Assembly (NCBI GenBank): GCA_002633005.1
Contig: NMRA01000474.1
Location: forward strand, 1-62,000
Reading direction: 5' to 3'
Source: Phoronis australis
Taxonomy: Eukaryota; Phoronida; Phoronidae
Length of the DNA: 62,000 nucleotides
Shown in pieces: positions 49,501-61,500 of this stretch. Made by a program: the position numbers and the translations under genes. The notes beneath the pieces were generated by a model that made no database searches, had not been told where the DNA came from, and saw nothing but the letters and a program-made list of their open reading frames with translations. How positions within the stretch are numbered: the first letter of the stretch is position 1; each line of letters starts with the position of its first letter.

Positions 49501-52500
49501 TGATACCAAACCCAGTTTTGGCCTGTTATCAAATATGAACAACTCACCCATGCAAATGTTCAGCACAAAAGATAGCCCTCCTACCCTCAGACGTTTGAAA
49601 CAAATTTTGAAAACTCCGTATAACGTCTGCTAAATTGGCCAGTATGTCTTAAACTTGGTGCAATTTACGTACAACTGTAATATCCATTCTGTAACTCAAT
49701 GTGTATGTGTTTTTATCAATCCAGTGAGACATCAATGGTGCATTGGCAGGGCAAGGAATGAAAATTGGTTGAAATCACCAAAACAGGGTTTGGTATCCTT
49801 TGAATGTCAAGTTCGAACTGTGTGAATTATGATAAAGATTGTTTATGAGGTCTATAAGTGCCAAAGCATTATCACTAACTGCCTTAGCTATGATTGTTTT
49901 CTTATACCATGGTCAAATTTTACCAGGCCAACGAGAAGGTCAACGCTAAGGAGAAAGAGAATGTTGAACTCCGAGATAAGATGCGAGAGCCCTCAACAAC
50001 AAATGATGTTGAGAATGAGTTGGCAAGACTGCGTCAGCAACTGGAGAGTTCCGAGAAAACCTGCGACCAGCTCACGCAGCAATTGAACGCGCAGACAGCA
50101 GCAACACCTGAAGGCTTCAACCCGGAGCTGGTCATGCAGATGGCGACGGAGATTGAAAGGCTTAGGAAAGAGCTGGACAGTAACCGTGAGAAATTGGGTC
50201 GCGGGACTAAGGGTGAAGGAACAGGGAGGACAGGAAGTGAAGGAGCACTGAGGCAGACGCGTATACCTACATTGAAAAAACAATCCCAGGGGCAAAAACA
50301 GGGTACTGCAGGTGCTGGTGGTGGACTGACATCTACTGCAGCAAAGAGTCGTGGTGTAGGTGCTTATAGTGTTGATGGTGGTGTCGACTTGCACTCTCAG
50401 CTGCAAGACTTGCGCCATCGGAACAAGCAGCTGGTAAATAAGGTGGCGGCAACAGAGGCGACGGTGCGAGCGCAAGCAGACAAGATGAAGTACTACAGGG
50501 GTCTGTTAGAGGATGCTGGGCTGATGCCACATACGCCTCACAGGTGGCGCAGTGACTCGAACCTTGCTGGTGCGCCCGCATCGCCCTTGAGGAAGTCGCG
50601 GTTGTCGGCGTCGACGGATAACCTGTTGGTTGGACCATTGAGCCCCCCGCTTCGTGGGAACCTGGGTGCCCGTGTGTTCAGCGAGTTTGGCGATACTGAT
50701 GATTCTCGGACATTGAAGGAACAGATTGGCCAATTGCAGGACCAATTGGAACGGAACCAGAGGGTCATCAAGGCACTACAACGAAGGATACGGTTTGGCA
50801 GCGAAGCAGAACGCCTTGGATTTGCTAGTCCGCTTAGTAGTCGCCGAGGGTCAGGACAATTGTCAGCCATGCCGGGGCTTGGCAGTTTTGCCGCCGTTGG
50901 GCAGGATGGGAATATCGACAGGGTTCAGAGGGAGAACGAACTATTGCAGGAACGGCTAGCTGGCTTGAGCAGGAGCAATGATGAGTTGCAGGAGGAGTGC
51001 GCAACTCTGAAGGAACAGCTAGACAGTTTGAGTAGCAATAAAAACCAGCTGCAGAGGGAGTGTGCCTCATTGAAGGAACAGCTGCAAGATTTGAGGAGCA
51101 AAGATGGCGGAGATACGGACACGAATGAGTTAAAGGTAATACTTAATTTTCCGTAACGTAACATTTTCATGGCTGTTTTGTATGCTTTTTGCATTTCCTC
51201 ATTGCATTGAAGATATCAAGAGATGATGTTCTTTAGAAACTCAAAACTATTGACACTGATTTTGTGTGACATAGCTTGCTGACTAAAACGACGCCATGTT
51301 TTCAGTTGGCTAAAGAGTTGTTTTTGATGCCCTCTGTTATTGTAGCACATTTGACCTTTCGTGTCGTTCATGTTTGTTTCTGTCTTTAAAATTATATTTG
51401 CCTTAACAGGAACTATTTATTTTGCATGAAATTGTTTTGTATGTTTTGTTTTTGTATAAAGGAGTCTGAGGGCTTGTATGTAACTTTAAAGGACTGTCTC
51501 AATCATCATCGTTTCCATTTCTTCATATTTATATCCATCGATGAAAGGGTGATTTTGCCGGTGTTTTGCTATCAATATCGAATTTGTAACAGAAGCACTC
51601 TGTGGTTTAAGACATTGCCACATATATCCGATCTTGATTTATTGCCGAATGATCCAGTAACTCAGTCACGGACAATATGCGCATGCGCCATTTTTTAATT
51701 TTGAAATTTTGGACTTGGCCAAGTGATGACTTTGATATTCTTGTTGGAAAATTAGGTGAGGAATGTTATGAGAAAGATTTTATGAGCTCAAGTGACTTGA
51801 AGAAGTGCATGTTAGTTAGATAAATAAGAATGAATGAGTGCAGCTTTAATGGATTGTACGTTAGTCATCCGGTTGTGGCATAATGCAAAAATTCAAATAA
51901 ATTAATTTCTGGACTCGCTGTATTCTAATGATGACGTCGCGTCCCCAGAACGACTACAGCCGTGTTAAATAGTGTGTTCCATAACCAACCAAAGTTGTGT
52001 CACAAGCCACGTGACTGCAATTCCAGCCAATGCTGACACTAAAGCACTTCAGCTTCAGTTAATCTGTAGAAGTCTTCGAGATGGAGACGTTACATCATCA
52101 TTAGTTTACAGTAAGCTCAGAAATTGATTTAATTTGATTTGCATTAGTGCAGCTTTAAATTTGTCCTTAAAGGAACAGTTGGCCAATGCACGAGAGGAAG
52201 TAACTCATCTTAAGGAGGATTTGCGTATCCGGTTCATAAAGGATGCAAATATGGAACAGGAGCGAGACGTTCTCAAGCGACAGTTGGACGACAGTCGAGC
52301 GACCGTAGCCAGGTTGAGGCAGGAGGGTGATGCGCTGTCGCGTGGTGGCGGCAGCACGATACCACCGGAGTCGGAGCGTGGTGTCGAGGGACAGGAGGGC
52401 GTGTCGGCCATCTTGCAAAACATGGCAGGGGAGCGTGCAGAGAAGGTAATGTTGAAACCCGGCAAGCAGTCCATCAGGGAGTTGCCGGCAACAGAGGCGA

Positions 52501-55500
52501 AGGTTACTCGCCCGCCACCTGGTGATGATACCAGTGTTTTTAATCCATTGGCACAAGGGAGACAACTCAGCAAGGCGTTGCGCTCGAAGGTGGATGTTGC
52601 TCAGACAGCCGTGTTTGAAATGCTTCACCAGAACGAGATGGGCGATGTAGACTGCATTGACGTGACCCCCGAGAGAGTGACCGGTGTTAAGGTGGACATG
52701 CTGACCGCGTGTGATCTGGCTGACCAGCTGGTAGAGCTGATGCAAGGTGAGAATGTTCACTTGATACTCGAATACCTGTTGGGTAGTCGTGAAGATACGC
52801 ATTAAGGAAAATAGGACTTTCGGTTGACTTTTAGCTCTGGCAAGTAATGTTAGGCTGTGATCATGTGCTTCGCGTTTTGTTCTTGACTTTTACGGTCTCA
52901 CTTTTTGCGCGAATCTTACTCTAATGCAGCCCTGTTCAAGCTTTAAGAATTATTAACATTTACTGTTCTGTAATATTAGGTTAACCTTTAGCCATGATTG
53001 AAAAATAGGATTTTTGCGTTTTTCTCACGGCTTCCTTCCATTCTGTGAACCATTTTGTAAACCTTTTACCCTTTTTCTTCCTACTACTAAAAGTGCTTAT
53101 TTAGCTGTTTTGGTTTTCCTCGTGGGTCCTGTCACTTTACATTAGACATAAGTGCATTGTACACCAATAAGATGTAATACTTGTTCGACTTTGACATTGT
53201 TTAGCTGCTTTTTAATATCTGAATGATAGTGTGTGCTCCTGTTCATATAACGATAGGGGTAAATGCCCTTGGGTTCTCATCAGAGAATATTACACTACTT
53301 GTCAGAAGGTCTTATTGAACTGTTACACATTGTAGTATATAAAACGGTCTCTTACTTAGAGACGTGGTTGGTTGTTAGCAGACGTTTCGATCTGGTCTGC
53401 CAGGTCTTTGTCGATGAATGAGGGATTTCCCGCCTTTTGCTCGTTAAGAATGCTGGAGTACACGGGGCGTAAGTGGAGTCCTCTGTCCTGGTTCAAGAGG
53501 GGGTGCTGACTGTTGATGTTTGTGACCTCTTTGAGCTTACGAGTATGCCAATTTTGTTCCTTGGCTAGGATCCTGGATGACGCAAGAGAGATGGTATGCC
53601 CAGTCACCAAAATATGTTCCCCCATGGCTGTTGGTCTGTCTAGTTTCACATTGTTCTCATGTCTGAGGACATGCTTTCAGATATCAGGGTTCAGTTAACT
53701 TCACGTCTTTGTCGATTTTTCAACTAAGTTACTGAGGAACTGAATGTGTGACCATAATGAATGATTAGATTTTACCCGGCTAGTTTCATATGTGGTCAGG
53801 TTACCAACAGAAGCTGTGATATTTCGAGTCCCGTGTCTCGCTTGTTGAGCGTGTAGTGTTCCATTTCCTTTCAGCTTCACCCGCTGTAAGTGGATCGATG
53901 GCGGGCTCAGACACCGGCGCCCCCTTGGCTAGCTCCCGTGACAGACCCCAAGTCAGGTAAGTAAAATGGCCGTCAGTATGGTTGTCAAGTGGATTGTATC
54001 ATTGTCTGCCTGCGAATGGTTCGGTTTATTCGTTGAAATGAGGAATTTATTACAATACTGAGATTCATTGGGTAGTCTGAAATAGTGTGGAAATGAGGCT
54101 GCGCGTGGAGTAGAGTATTTTGCAGAAGTAAATTTATGCTGCACGATATACTTGACAGGATTCTGATTAATGTTCAATTTCTACTCTATATACTTGTTTG
54201 TAACTGCGTGGTAGTTATACCGTGTAGCCAATAGATAACCTTTGTTTGGAAATTTTTCGTTTATGATGAAGTGCAAAAATATGCTGAATTTCCAGTGCCT
54301 ATGAATTACGTTAGAACAGTGCAATTGGGGCTCTTGGGTTATCAGTACAGGTGTCAAACCACCACCAGGTGTCGCCCCTGTTTTATCTCCTGTGGAGCAC
54401 ACAGGTGATAAATAGTCGATAACTCTCAACAATGAGATTACGGCTTATCTGTTCTGGTCACTGTCATTGCATAAAATGTAGTACTGTTCCTGTGTGTACA
54501 AGTTGCTGTTTGTCTGGAGTCTATGGTGAGTTTTTCTTTTAAAACTGCATTTCTCTTTTCTCTATGAATTGATAGATTGCTTGAAAATGTCAAAACTATG
54601 CCTGCAGATTGGAATCAAAATTTTGCCTTTGTATAACTTTCCGCTGTTATGAATTGTACCCATAGCAGTTAGAAGTAGTTCAAAAATCACAGTACCTTCT
54701 CTCGGGCGACTTGACGCCGTTAGTTCCTGAGTATCTGTTGCCTTTGGTTTCAAACCTCATAATATTCAAATAATTAACCCAAGCATTTCCTTGGCAAAAG
54801 TCATATTTTGGTGTTTGGTTGATCATTAATTCATGCTATTACATAGTGTTCGTTCCATAATGTGTCTTTGCAGCATTAGGACACCAAATCCAAAATTGAC
54901 GCTCGGTTTTATGCAGTGTTTAGGCCACTTCAAAATCCTCTGCTTGAATTAATTAGAAATTACGAGATTATGAGACTTGGTCCGTTTTCTAAAAATTGCG
55001 TTTTTTATCAAAGAAGAAATTCTGGAATGTATATTAATTAAGGAAGAGAATTAGTTGGCTTATCTGTGATTGGTTTTCCTTTGGGCAGTTAATATTTACA
55101 GTTTATGCTGTTTTGTTGTGTAGGGAAATCATTCCCAGGTGTGTGTGTGTGTGTGTGCGTGCGTACGTGCGTGTGTGCTGTGGAAGGTGGCATCGTATAT
55201 GTGTGGTGGGACGGGTTCTTGCCCATTAGCGCAATTCGCTATTCATAGTCTGACGTCCATTGTGAGGTTTGCTTGAAGCTATTTGTTGGATAGTCTTTGA
55301 TAGGCAAATATCCATGCAGGTTCACTGTAGACCTCTTGGTTTGAGGGGGGTCTTTTATCATAGTTTGTGAAGTGTGGCTGTACCGTTAGTATCAGTTCAA
55401 TATATGACTGAACTGCTGTCGCTGGTCTTATTATACATTTGTGAAACTCAAACCCATGACATATGCGTGATAGGTGACACAGTTTGGAGTGACGTTGATC

Positions 55501-58500
55501 TTGTTTCAGCCATTATTTTCCAACAAAGTTTGATGTTTTTTTTCAGTGTTGGTTGTTCAGCGCCTGATTTAGTGGACAGTGGTCAGGTGAGTAGTGTCAT
55601 TGTATTCAGGTGACCTTTGCATAGGTCAGGACAACTACGAAATTTAACTCCCATGTATGATCTCTCATTCAGAATGCTTTCCTACCGTAAATGTCTCCGA
55701 ATTCCACTGTATACTTTGCAGTGATGCGGCCGTAGTGTGTTTAGGTGATCTGTTTTTTGGAATACACTGCAAGTCTTGGTTTGTTTTGCACATAGTACTG
55801 AGGGGTATAGCACTTTGGAATTGTTGATATTACAGTAAAATATCGCCAATTTGGGATGAAAATAATTGTCAACATTGGTCTTTAATTACTTTTCAAAGGC
55901 TTAGTAACACTGACAGTCGTATAAATCCTCACAATTTCTCAGTTTCAGTGTCTTATTATAGCTATAGTGTAGATCTTTAAAACTGTGAAAGCAGTTATTT
56001 GGTACTAATTATCTTTTATGAAAAAATTGAAAAATTCAAATTTCACTTGTCGGCCATATTGTGTCCTTAATTGGTGAGAGTTTGTCATAGTTACTTCATT
56101 GTCCTTATGTGATTGATATTACAACACTGCTGTAGTTATGTCAGACTAAGTGATCATTCGCTCATTACCTGGTTACAGCAATTCCCAGGCATGACTCAGG
56201 AGCCGCGCCAGCACCACCAAGGGCAGGGACGCGAGGACGGAGATGAGGACTCTTCCGACTCACTGCAAGACGACCGTCGCACGCGGCCAAACTACCCACC
56301 CCACCGGTCCGTGGAGGGTAGTCTGGACTACCTGTCTGAAAGCAGCACCACTTCTAGTCCTGCGACGCAGCCTCGGGCCAGTCACGCCTCGAGCCTGTTT
56401 GGATCCCGCGATGACGTGCTTGCCAGGCAAGAAGCTGGGGCTGAAAGTCCACCTAGTGGCGACCGCAAACGCAGTCGCAAGAAAGCGTTCCCGCGACGAC
56501 CAGCACCTGCTGCCAGCGCCTCGACATCAGAGAATGATGACCTGCCTCGTCATCGTACCAGGCCGAAGGTCATAGGTCATCGTCATGGTGATGACTTGAG
56601 TGACAGCACGGAAAATTCCAGTCGAAGTTCACACATTCCAGCTAGGGTCGCCAATGCTGCATCTGTGCCACAGTATGGCCAGGATTCCATGACTTCCGTG
56701 AGGTCTGGTCACGACAGGCCGACCCTTGAAAGGCAGGGTGAGGATGACCGTCAGTCATTGAGGTCAGGAACGTCGTACACACGTAGTCAAGAATCTGGAT
56801 CTCCGAGGTCAAGCAGAGGTCGTCCATCAACTTCGTCACAGAGGGCACCCACTTTGGGCTCTCAGAACGATCGAATTGGTCAGAGGGACCCCTGGCGGGA
56901 GATTGGCAAACTGAAGATGCGGCTGCAGAATGCGGAAGATATGAACCGTACACTTGGGGAGGAACTTCGATTGTATGAGAACGTCAACAAGTCAACCATT
57001 GGCATACAGAGCTCCCCTGTATTAGGTACGCCATGTTCTTTTTCTGCTCTCCGTATATATATGGGAAAGGTATTGTTCAAAGTTACTTATAAACTCTTGC
57101 ATTTTAACATTTGACTGTGTGTTGTTTATTTCTTACTTCGTCTTCTTCACAGTAAAAGCTAAAAGAAATTTTGTTTGTTAAGTTCTCAACTCAGTGTGTT
57201 GTTAAACTGACATGTGTAATTTTGAACTCCGATGTGCAAGATTGCAAAATTTATCTTAATTTGTTGCTTTACAATCTGTAAAGTAAAAATTGCATTTGCT
57301 GTGAGTTGGACATATAACCCATGTTGTTTAATTTGTGTCTTGTCATTTCTTATCAGGCATGTACATCATTAACAGTTAAAACTAAAATTTGCAATTACTC
57401 GTCATTTGATTTTATGTTACTTTGATTTATATCTAATGCACACTGTTGGCATGCCAGTTAACCCTGCCTTCCTCACTGACTGTCAATCACAGGTTCCCAT
57501 GGCAGCCAGACAAGTGGCTCCGCCTCCCAGACAGTGTGGGAGTCCCACCTGGAGGAAATCCGACGCCTACGCGAACGACTCGAGGAGTCGATTGCGGTCA
57601 ACGATCGACTCCGCGAGCAACTCGAGCAGAGATTGTCCCAGTCAGATAGTGAGTGCTCTTGTCATCCTGGTTACTCTCAAAATTCTTCGGTTTAGGTGTC
57701 AATTTGGCTGTCACTAAACAATATTTGGTACATTTTTTAGCATTTGCAGCGACGGAGTAAGCCTTTGAACGTTTGAAAATTACTTCTGTCCTGAATTAAA
57801 TGCTCTTGACTGAAGGCAAACTGTTCTTTTGTTATATTTTAGTAGTTTTACCATTGGGGCTACTTAATTTCATTAAGTCTTGTGTCCTGTTTTTACAAGT
57901 GACTCATCTGTCGTAACGTCCGTTTTGCATGCCTGCATGTTCGTCGTTCCTGATTTTGTTAAAAGTTTGACATGTACGTCATACAAGTACTCAGACTTCT
58001 GAAAAGTCTTTGCAGTCAGTTACACTCTTATGCTATGTTTAGCAGACATTCTGTGTCTGTATTTTGAGAAAGACGCAACATCATGGTAGAAAAGTTGGAA
58101 CTTCATTTTTGCAAATTTTCTCACCAAATGCATTAAAACTAATAACTCATTTACGTACTGGATTTTTACGTCACCTCTCGTCATGCACAGCTGCACTTCT
58201 ATAAATTTTCATCATTTACATGTAAACCAAGCGACTAAAATATGGTAATAGAGCTATATTTGAAATCCCATTTCACTTCATTCTTGTTATTCCATTTAGA
58301 TACAGCCCTGTTAACAGAATGCCAGGATCTTCAACGACAGCTGTACGAGGCTCACGAGAAACTTGCCGCTGCTGAGTACCAGCTTCGCGAAGATGCCCAG
58401 CAGCACCAGGATGCTGAGCAACGGCTCAGAAGGGCAGAGTTGGAATGTAAGGATTCTGACAAGAAACGACGTGATGCGGAACTCCGTCTGAAGCAGGCAT

Positions 58501-61500
58501 TGCGTAGGCTGTCAGATGAGAGGCAGCGTGCCGACCAGATCGGCGGTGCGGAACATGACGGTGACGACGTACGAGATGGCAGTTTTCAAGATGGCGGAGG
58601 GTTGTTTACCAGACAGCTGGAGAAACTGAATGACGAGCTGCGTGCACAGCTGACTCGGTACACAGACACAATGCAGCTGAATGAGGCATTGCAGGACGAT
58701 AATGACAGTCTGAGGAACGACTTGACACGTCGTGACCACGCCCTTGCAGAGGCGGAGCGTGTCGCCGAGGAGTTGAGGCGGGGCTTGAGGGAGAAGGATG
58801 GTGAGTGCCAGGGGAGGTCTGACGGAGACGGTGGTGTGTGAAAGGAGGGGTTTAAGAGAGGGGACGTGAGTGACTAGCATGGGTGGGTGGAAGTAGGGAG
58901 TGAAGGTCAGGGCCTGAGGGAGAAGGATAGGGGAGAAAGGGTCTATGTGAAGGTCAGGGCCTGAGGGAGAAGTATAGTGGAGAAAGGGTGTGTGTGAAGG
59001 GCGGGGCTTTAGGGAGAAGTGTGAGTGAAGCGTGTGGCATGTAGGAAGACAAAGGGTGTGAATGGTGGTGATTGGTGGAAGAGAATGAAAGACTGGCGCG
59101 AGGTTTGCCCTAAGTGATGAGTCACAAATCGTTGGTTTAATTCGAGCTTAATAAAGACTAACAACAATTTCTTTCGCTTGTGATGTCTTCCAGTCCAAAC
59201 ACGTGCAAGTGGTCGATAGATTAAGGTTTCACATAAATCCAGCCATGATACAGGGTTCAATTGAACCTCAACGTCTTTTTCAGTCAGATAAGTTCGTTGT
59301 TATGAGTCGGACGGCTACTGTTCTTATTTAACCACATTTTTGTGTGCAGGGAAGCTGAATGAAATGAATGATGTGATACTGCAAGCCAAACACCAGATGG
59401 AGTCACTAGATGCCGACAACCAGCGACTGAAAACGGAGGTGACAGAGTGTCGGCAGCGAGAGAGAGGTCAAGAGAACCGAGTATATGAGCTGGAGAAGGC
59501 CGCAGCGCAGAAGGTAAATAAACAAGATTTTTTTATTTTCTTGATTGACGGATCAGAGCTGTCAGTCTTCCTAGCTCATGGTTTGCATCAACATTCTCAT
59601 TATCAGCGTCCTTTTCTCTGGAAGAAGATTGGGATCGCTGTCAGTTGCATGCCCCAAAGTTTTTGGTTTGAACTGTCAATATAATATTGGGGTCACAAGT
59701 TAAATATTCAAAATGCCTGTTTTATACTATGATTGCTTGTCTCTCATGCTGCTACATTTATTGTAGACATTTGCTGTTGCGCTGTAAGTGATGGTGTCTT
59801 GCGCTCTGCGTCATATTGTCGGGTTCACTTGTTGCAGAACACCATCAACAACGATCTTAAAGCACAGATGGAACACGACAGGAAACAGCTGATGGAACGA
59901 GAGAACAAACTGTGGGACCTGGAGAGAGAGTTGAGCAGAAAGAGGTCGGAGGTCGCCAACAGGCAGGCCAAGATAGAACGACTTGAGTCGGAGCTCGACG
60001 ATAAACAGGCAGAGTTAAGCAAACTTGAGTTGCAGCTCAGCAGCAGCCAGACATCATTGGGTAAAGTTGAGTCGCAGCTCAGGAACCAGCAGGTTGTCGT
60101 GGCCCGGCTTGAGTCAGAGCTCAGACATCAGCAGGTTGGTCAACCTTTGTTGTGTTGAAGCTGCTGTTGATGAACCTTCTGTTGGAAGAGTTTTGGTTTT
60201 GATGTATACCACTTTCCACCTCAGACTCTTCTCAACTTTTTCCTTACTTGGATGGTAGTAATTTCTAGGCTTGTAAAGAAATGACAGTGTGTTGTTGCTC
60301 AAGACGCTGCTACGCACACAAAGTGCCTTGCCTTGCTGTGACAAGCCTTGTTGTTGAGGCTGGTAGCAAACTGTCAGTTCTGTCCTAACTTATAAATGAC
60401 CTCTCATCCGAGTGAGATCACTTTTATGACAATCAGTAATTTAAATTGAAAGTTTTTTTTATTGGGAAGACTGGTTTATCGTAGCTTTAAATAAAATGTT
60501 ACCTTTCTTGTGATATCATTTTTGAGATCCATTTTAATAACATCTATAAAAGAGGATAGAATTTTTTCAGTGAAAACTGATTTTGTCACTTTCTTTCACT
60601 ACTGCTTATCTGGTCCATCTTATGAAGTCTAACTGTAACAGACGCAATTGGTGAGTCTGTGTCGCTTTTTCTTACCAAAAAATTGATACGAGATCCTCAC
60701 TATGTGTGTGCTTCCCTATTCAATCGTCTGTCCATATTACTTGCGGGTACAGTCACTGCACTGTTTCAGTGTTTTGCTAGTGAAGCCATTACTATGTCAT
60801 GCTTAATGATAATTCAATAGGCTGAGGTTGGGCGACTGGAGGCAGAGCTTTCGAGGAGCCGCGCTGCTCTGGAGAGGGGCGACCGGCAGTTGAGAGAGAG
60901 TCAAGATGTCGCCGGGATGGATTACGAAAGGAAGTACAAAGAGTTGGAGCGGGTCAATGCATCCTTGAATGAAGAGGTCAAGATAGCACGGATGAGAAAC
61001 AAGAGGTGAGGTCAAAGGTCATTTATGATGTGCCTATGTGTGCTGATTTGAATTTTACAATTTTTGGCCAAGGCATTAAAATAGGGGATCGTTGTGTTTG
61101 CCATGGAGGCTCAGGCAGGTATCTTCTGGTCTCAGAGTCTTACACCCGAATTCAAATTCAAACTCCAGCACAGTTTTGGTTGGCCTATTTCGAAAATTTC
61201 CTGTAAGAAGGTCAGTGGAGTGTAATGTTGAGTGGCACATGGGGAGCTTGTAACAGTCAATCTGAAGTGTCAGATGTAGTTTTTTAAATTTGTTGTTCAT
61301 CTTGACAGACTTGAGGAGGAGCTGCGGTTGGTCAGGGACAACTTGGAGGAAAAGACTGAGCTGAACAAGACCCTACAGGTGGAGCTGAGTGTCTTTGAAC
61401 AGATGGCGCCCCCTGCTGGTGAGTTGTTACAATTCAAGTTGTTGTCAAGGTTGGAACGATTGTACACACTGTGAAATCAAATTTGACAAATTGTGTCCAG

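Noticed and set aside
50333-50870. Antisense ORFs opposite exon 23
   Set aside because: They mirror a long, phase-consistent coiled-coil exon; their sequences are the low-complexity shadows expected of it.
51676-51695. NRF1-like palindrome as an internal alternative promoter
   Set aside because: The surrounding sequence resembles the end of the foldback element at 22713, so the match is more likely part of a repeat.
52167-52802. 211-codon minus-strand ORF over exon 24
   Set aside because: It overlaps a coding exon with good splice sites; no start context, domain or splice evidence supports the antisense frame.
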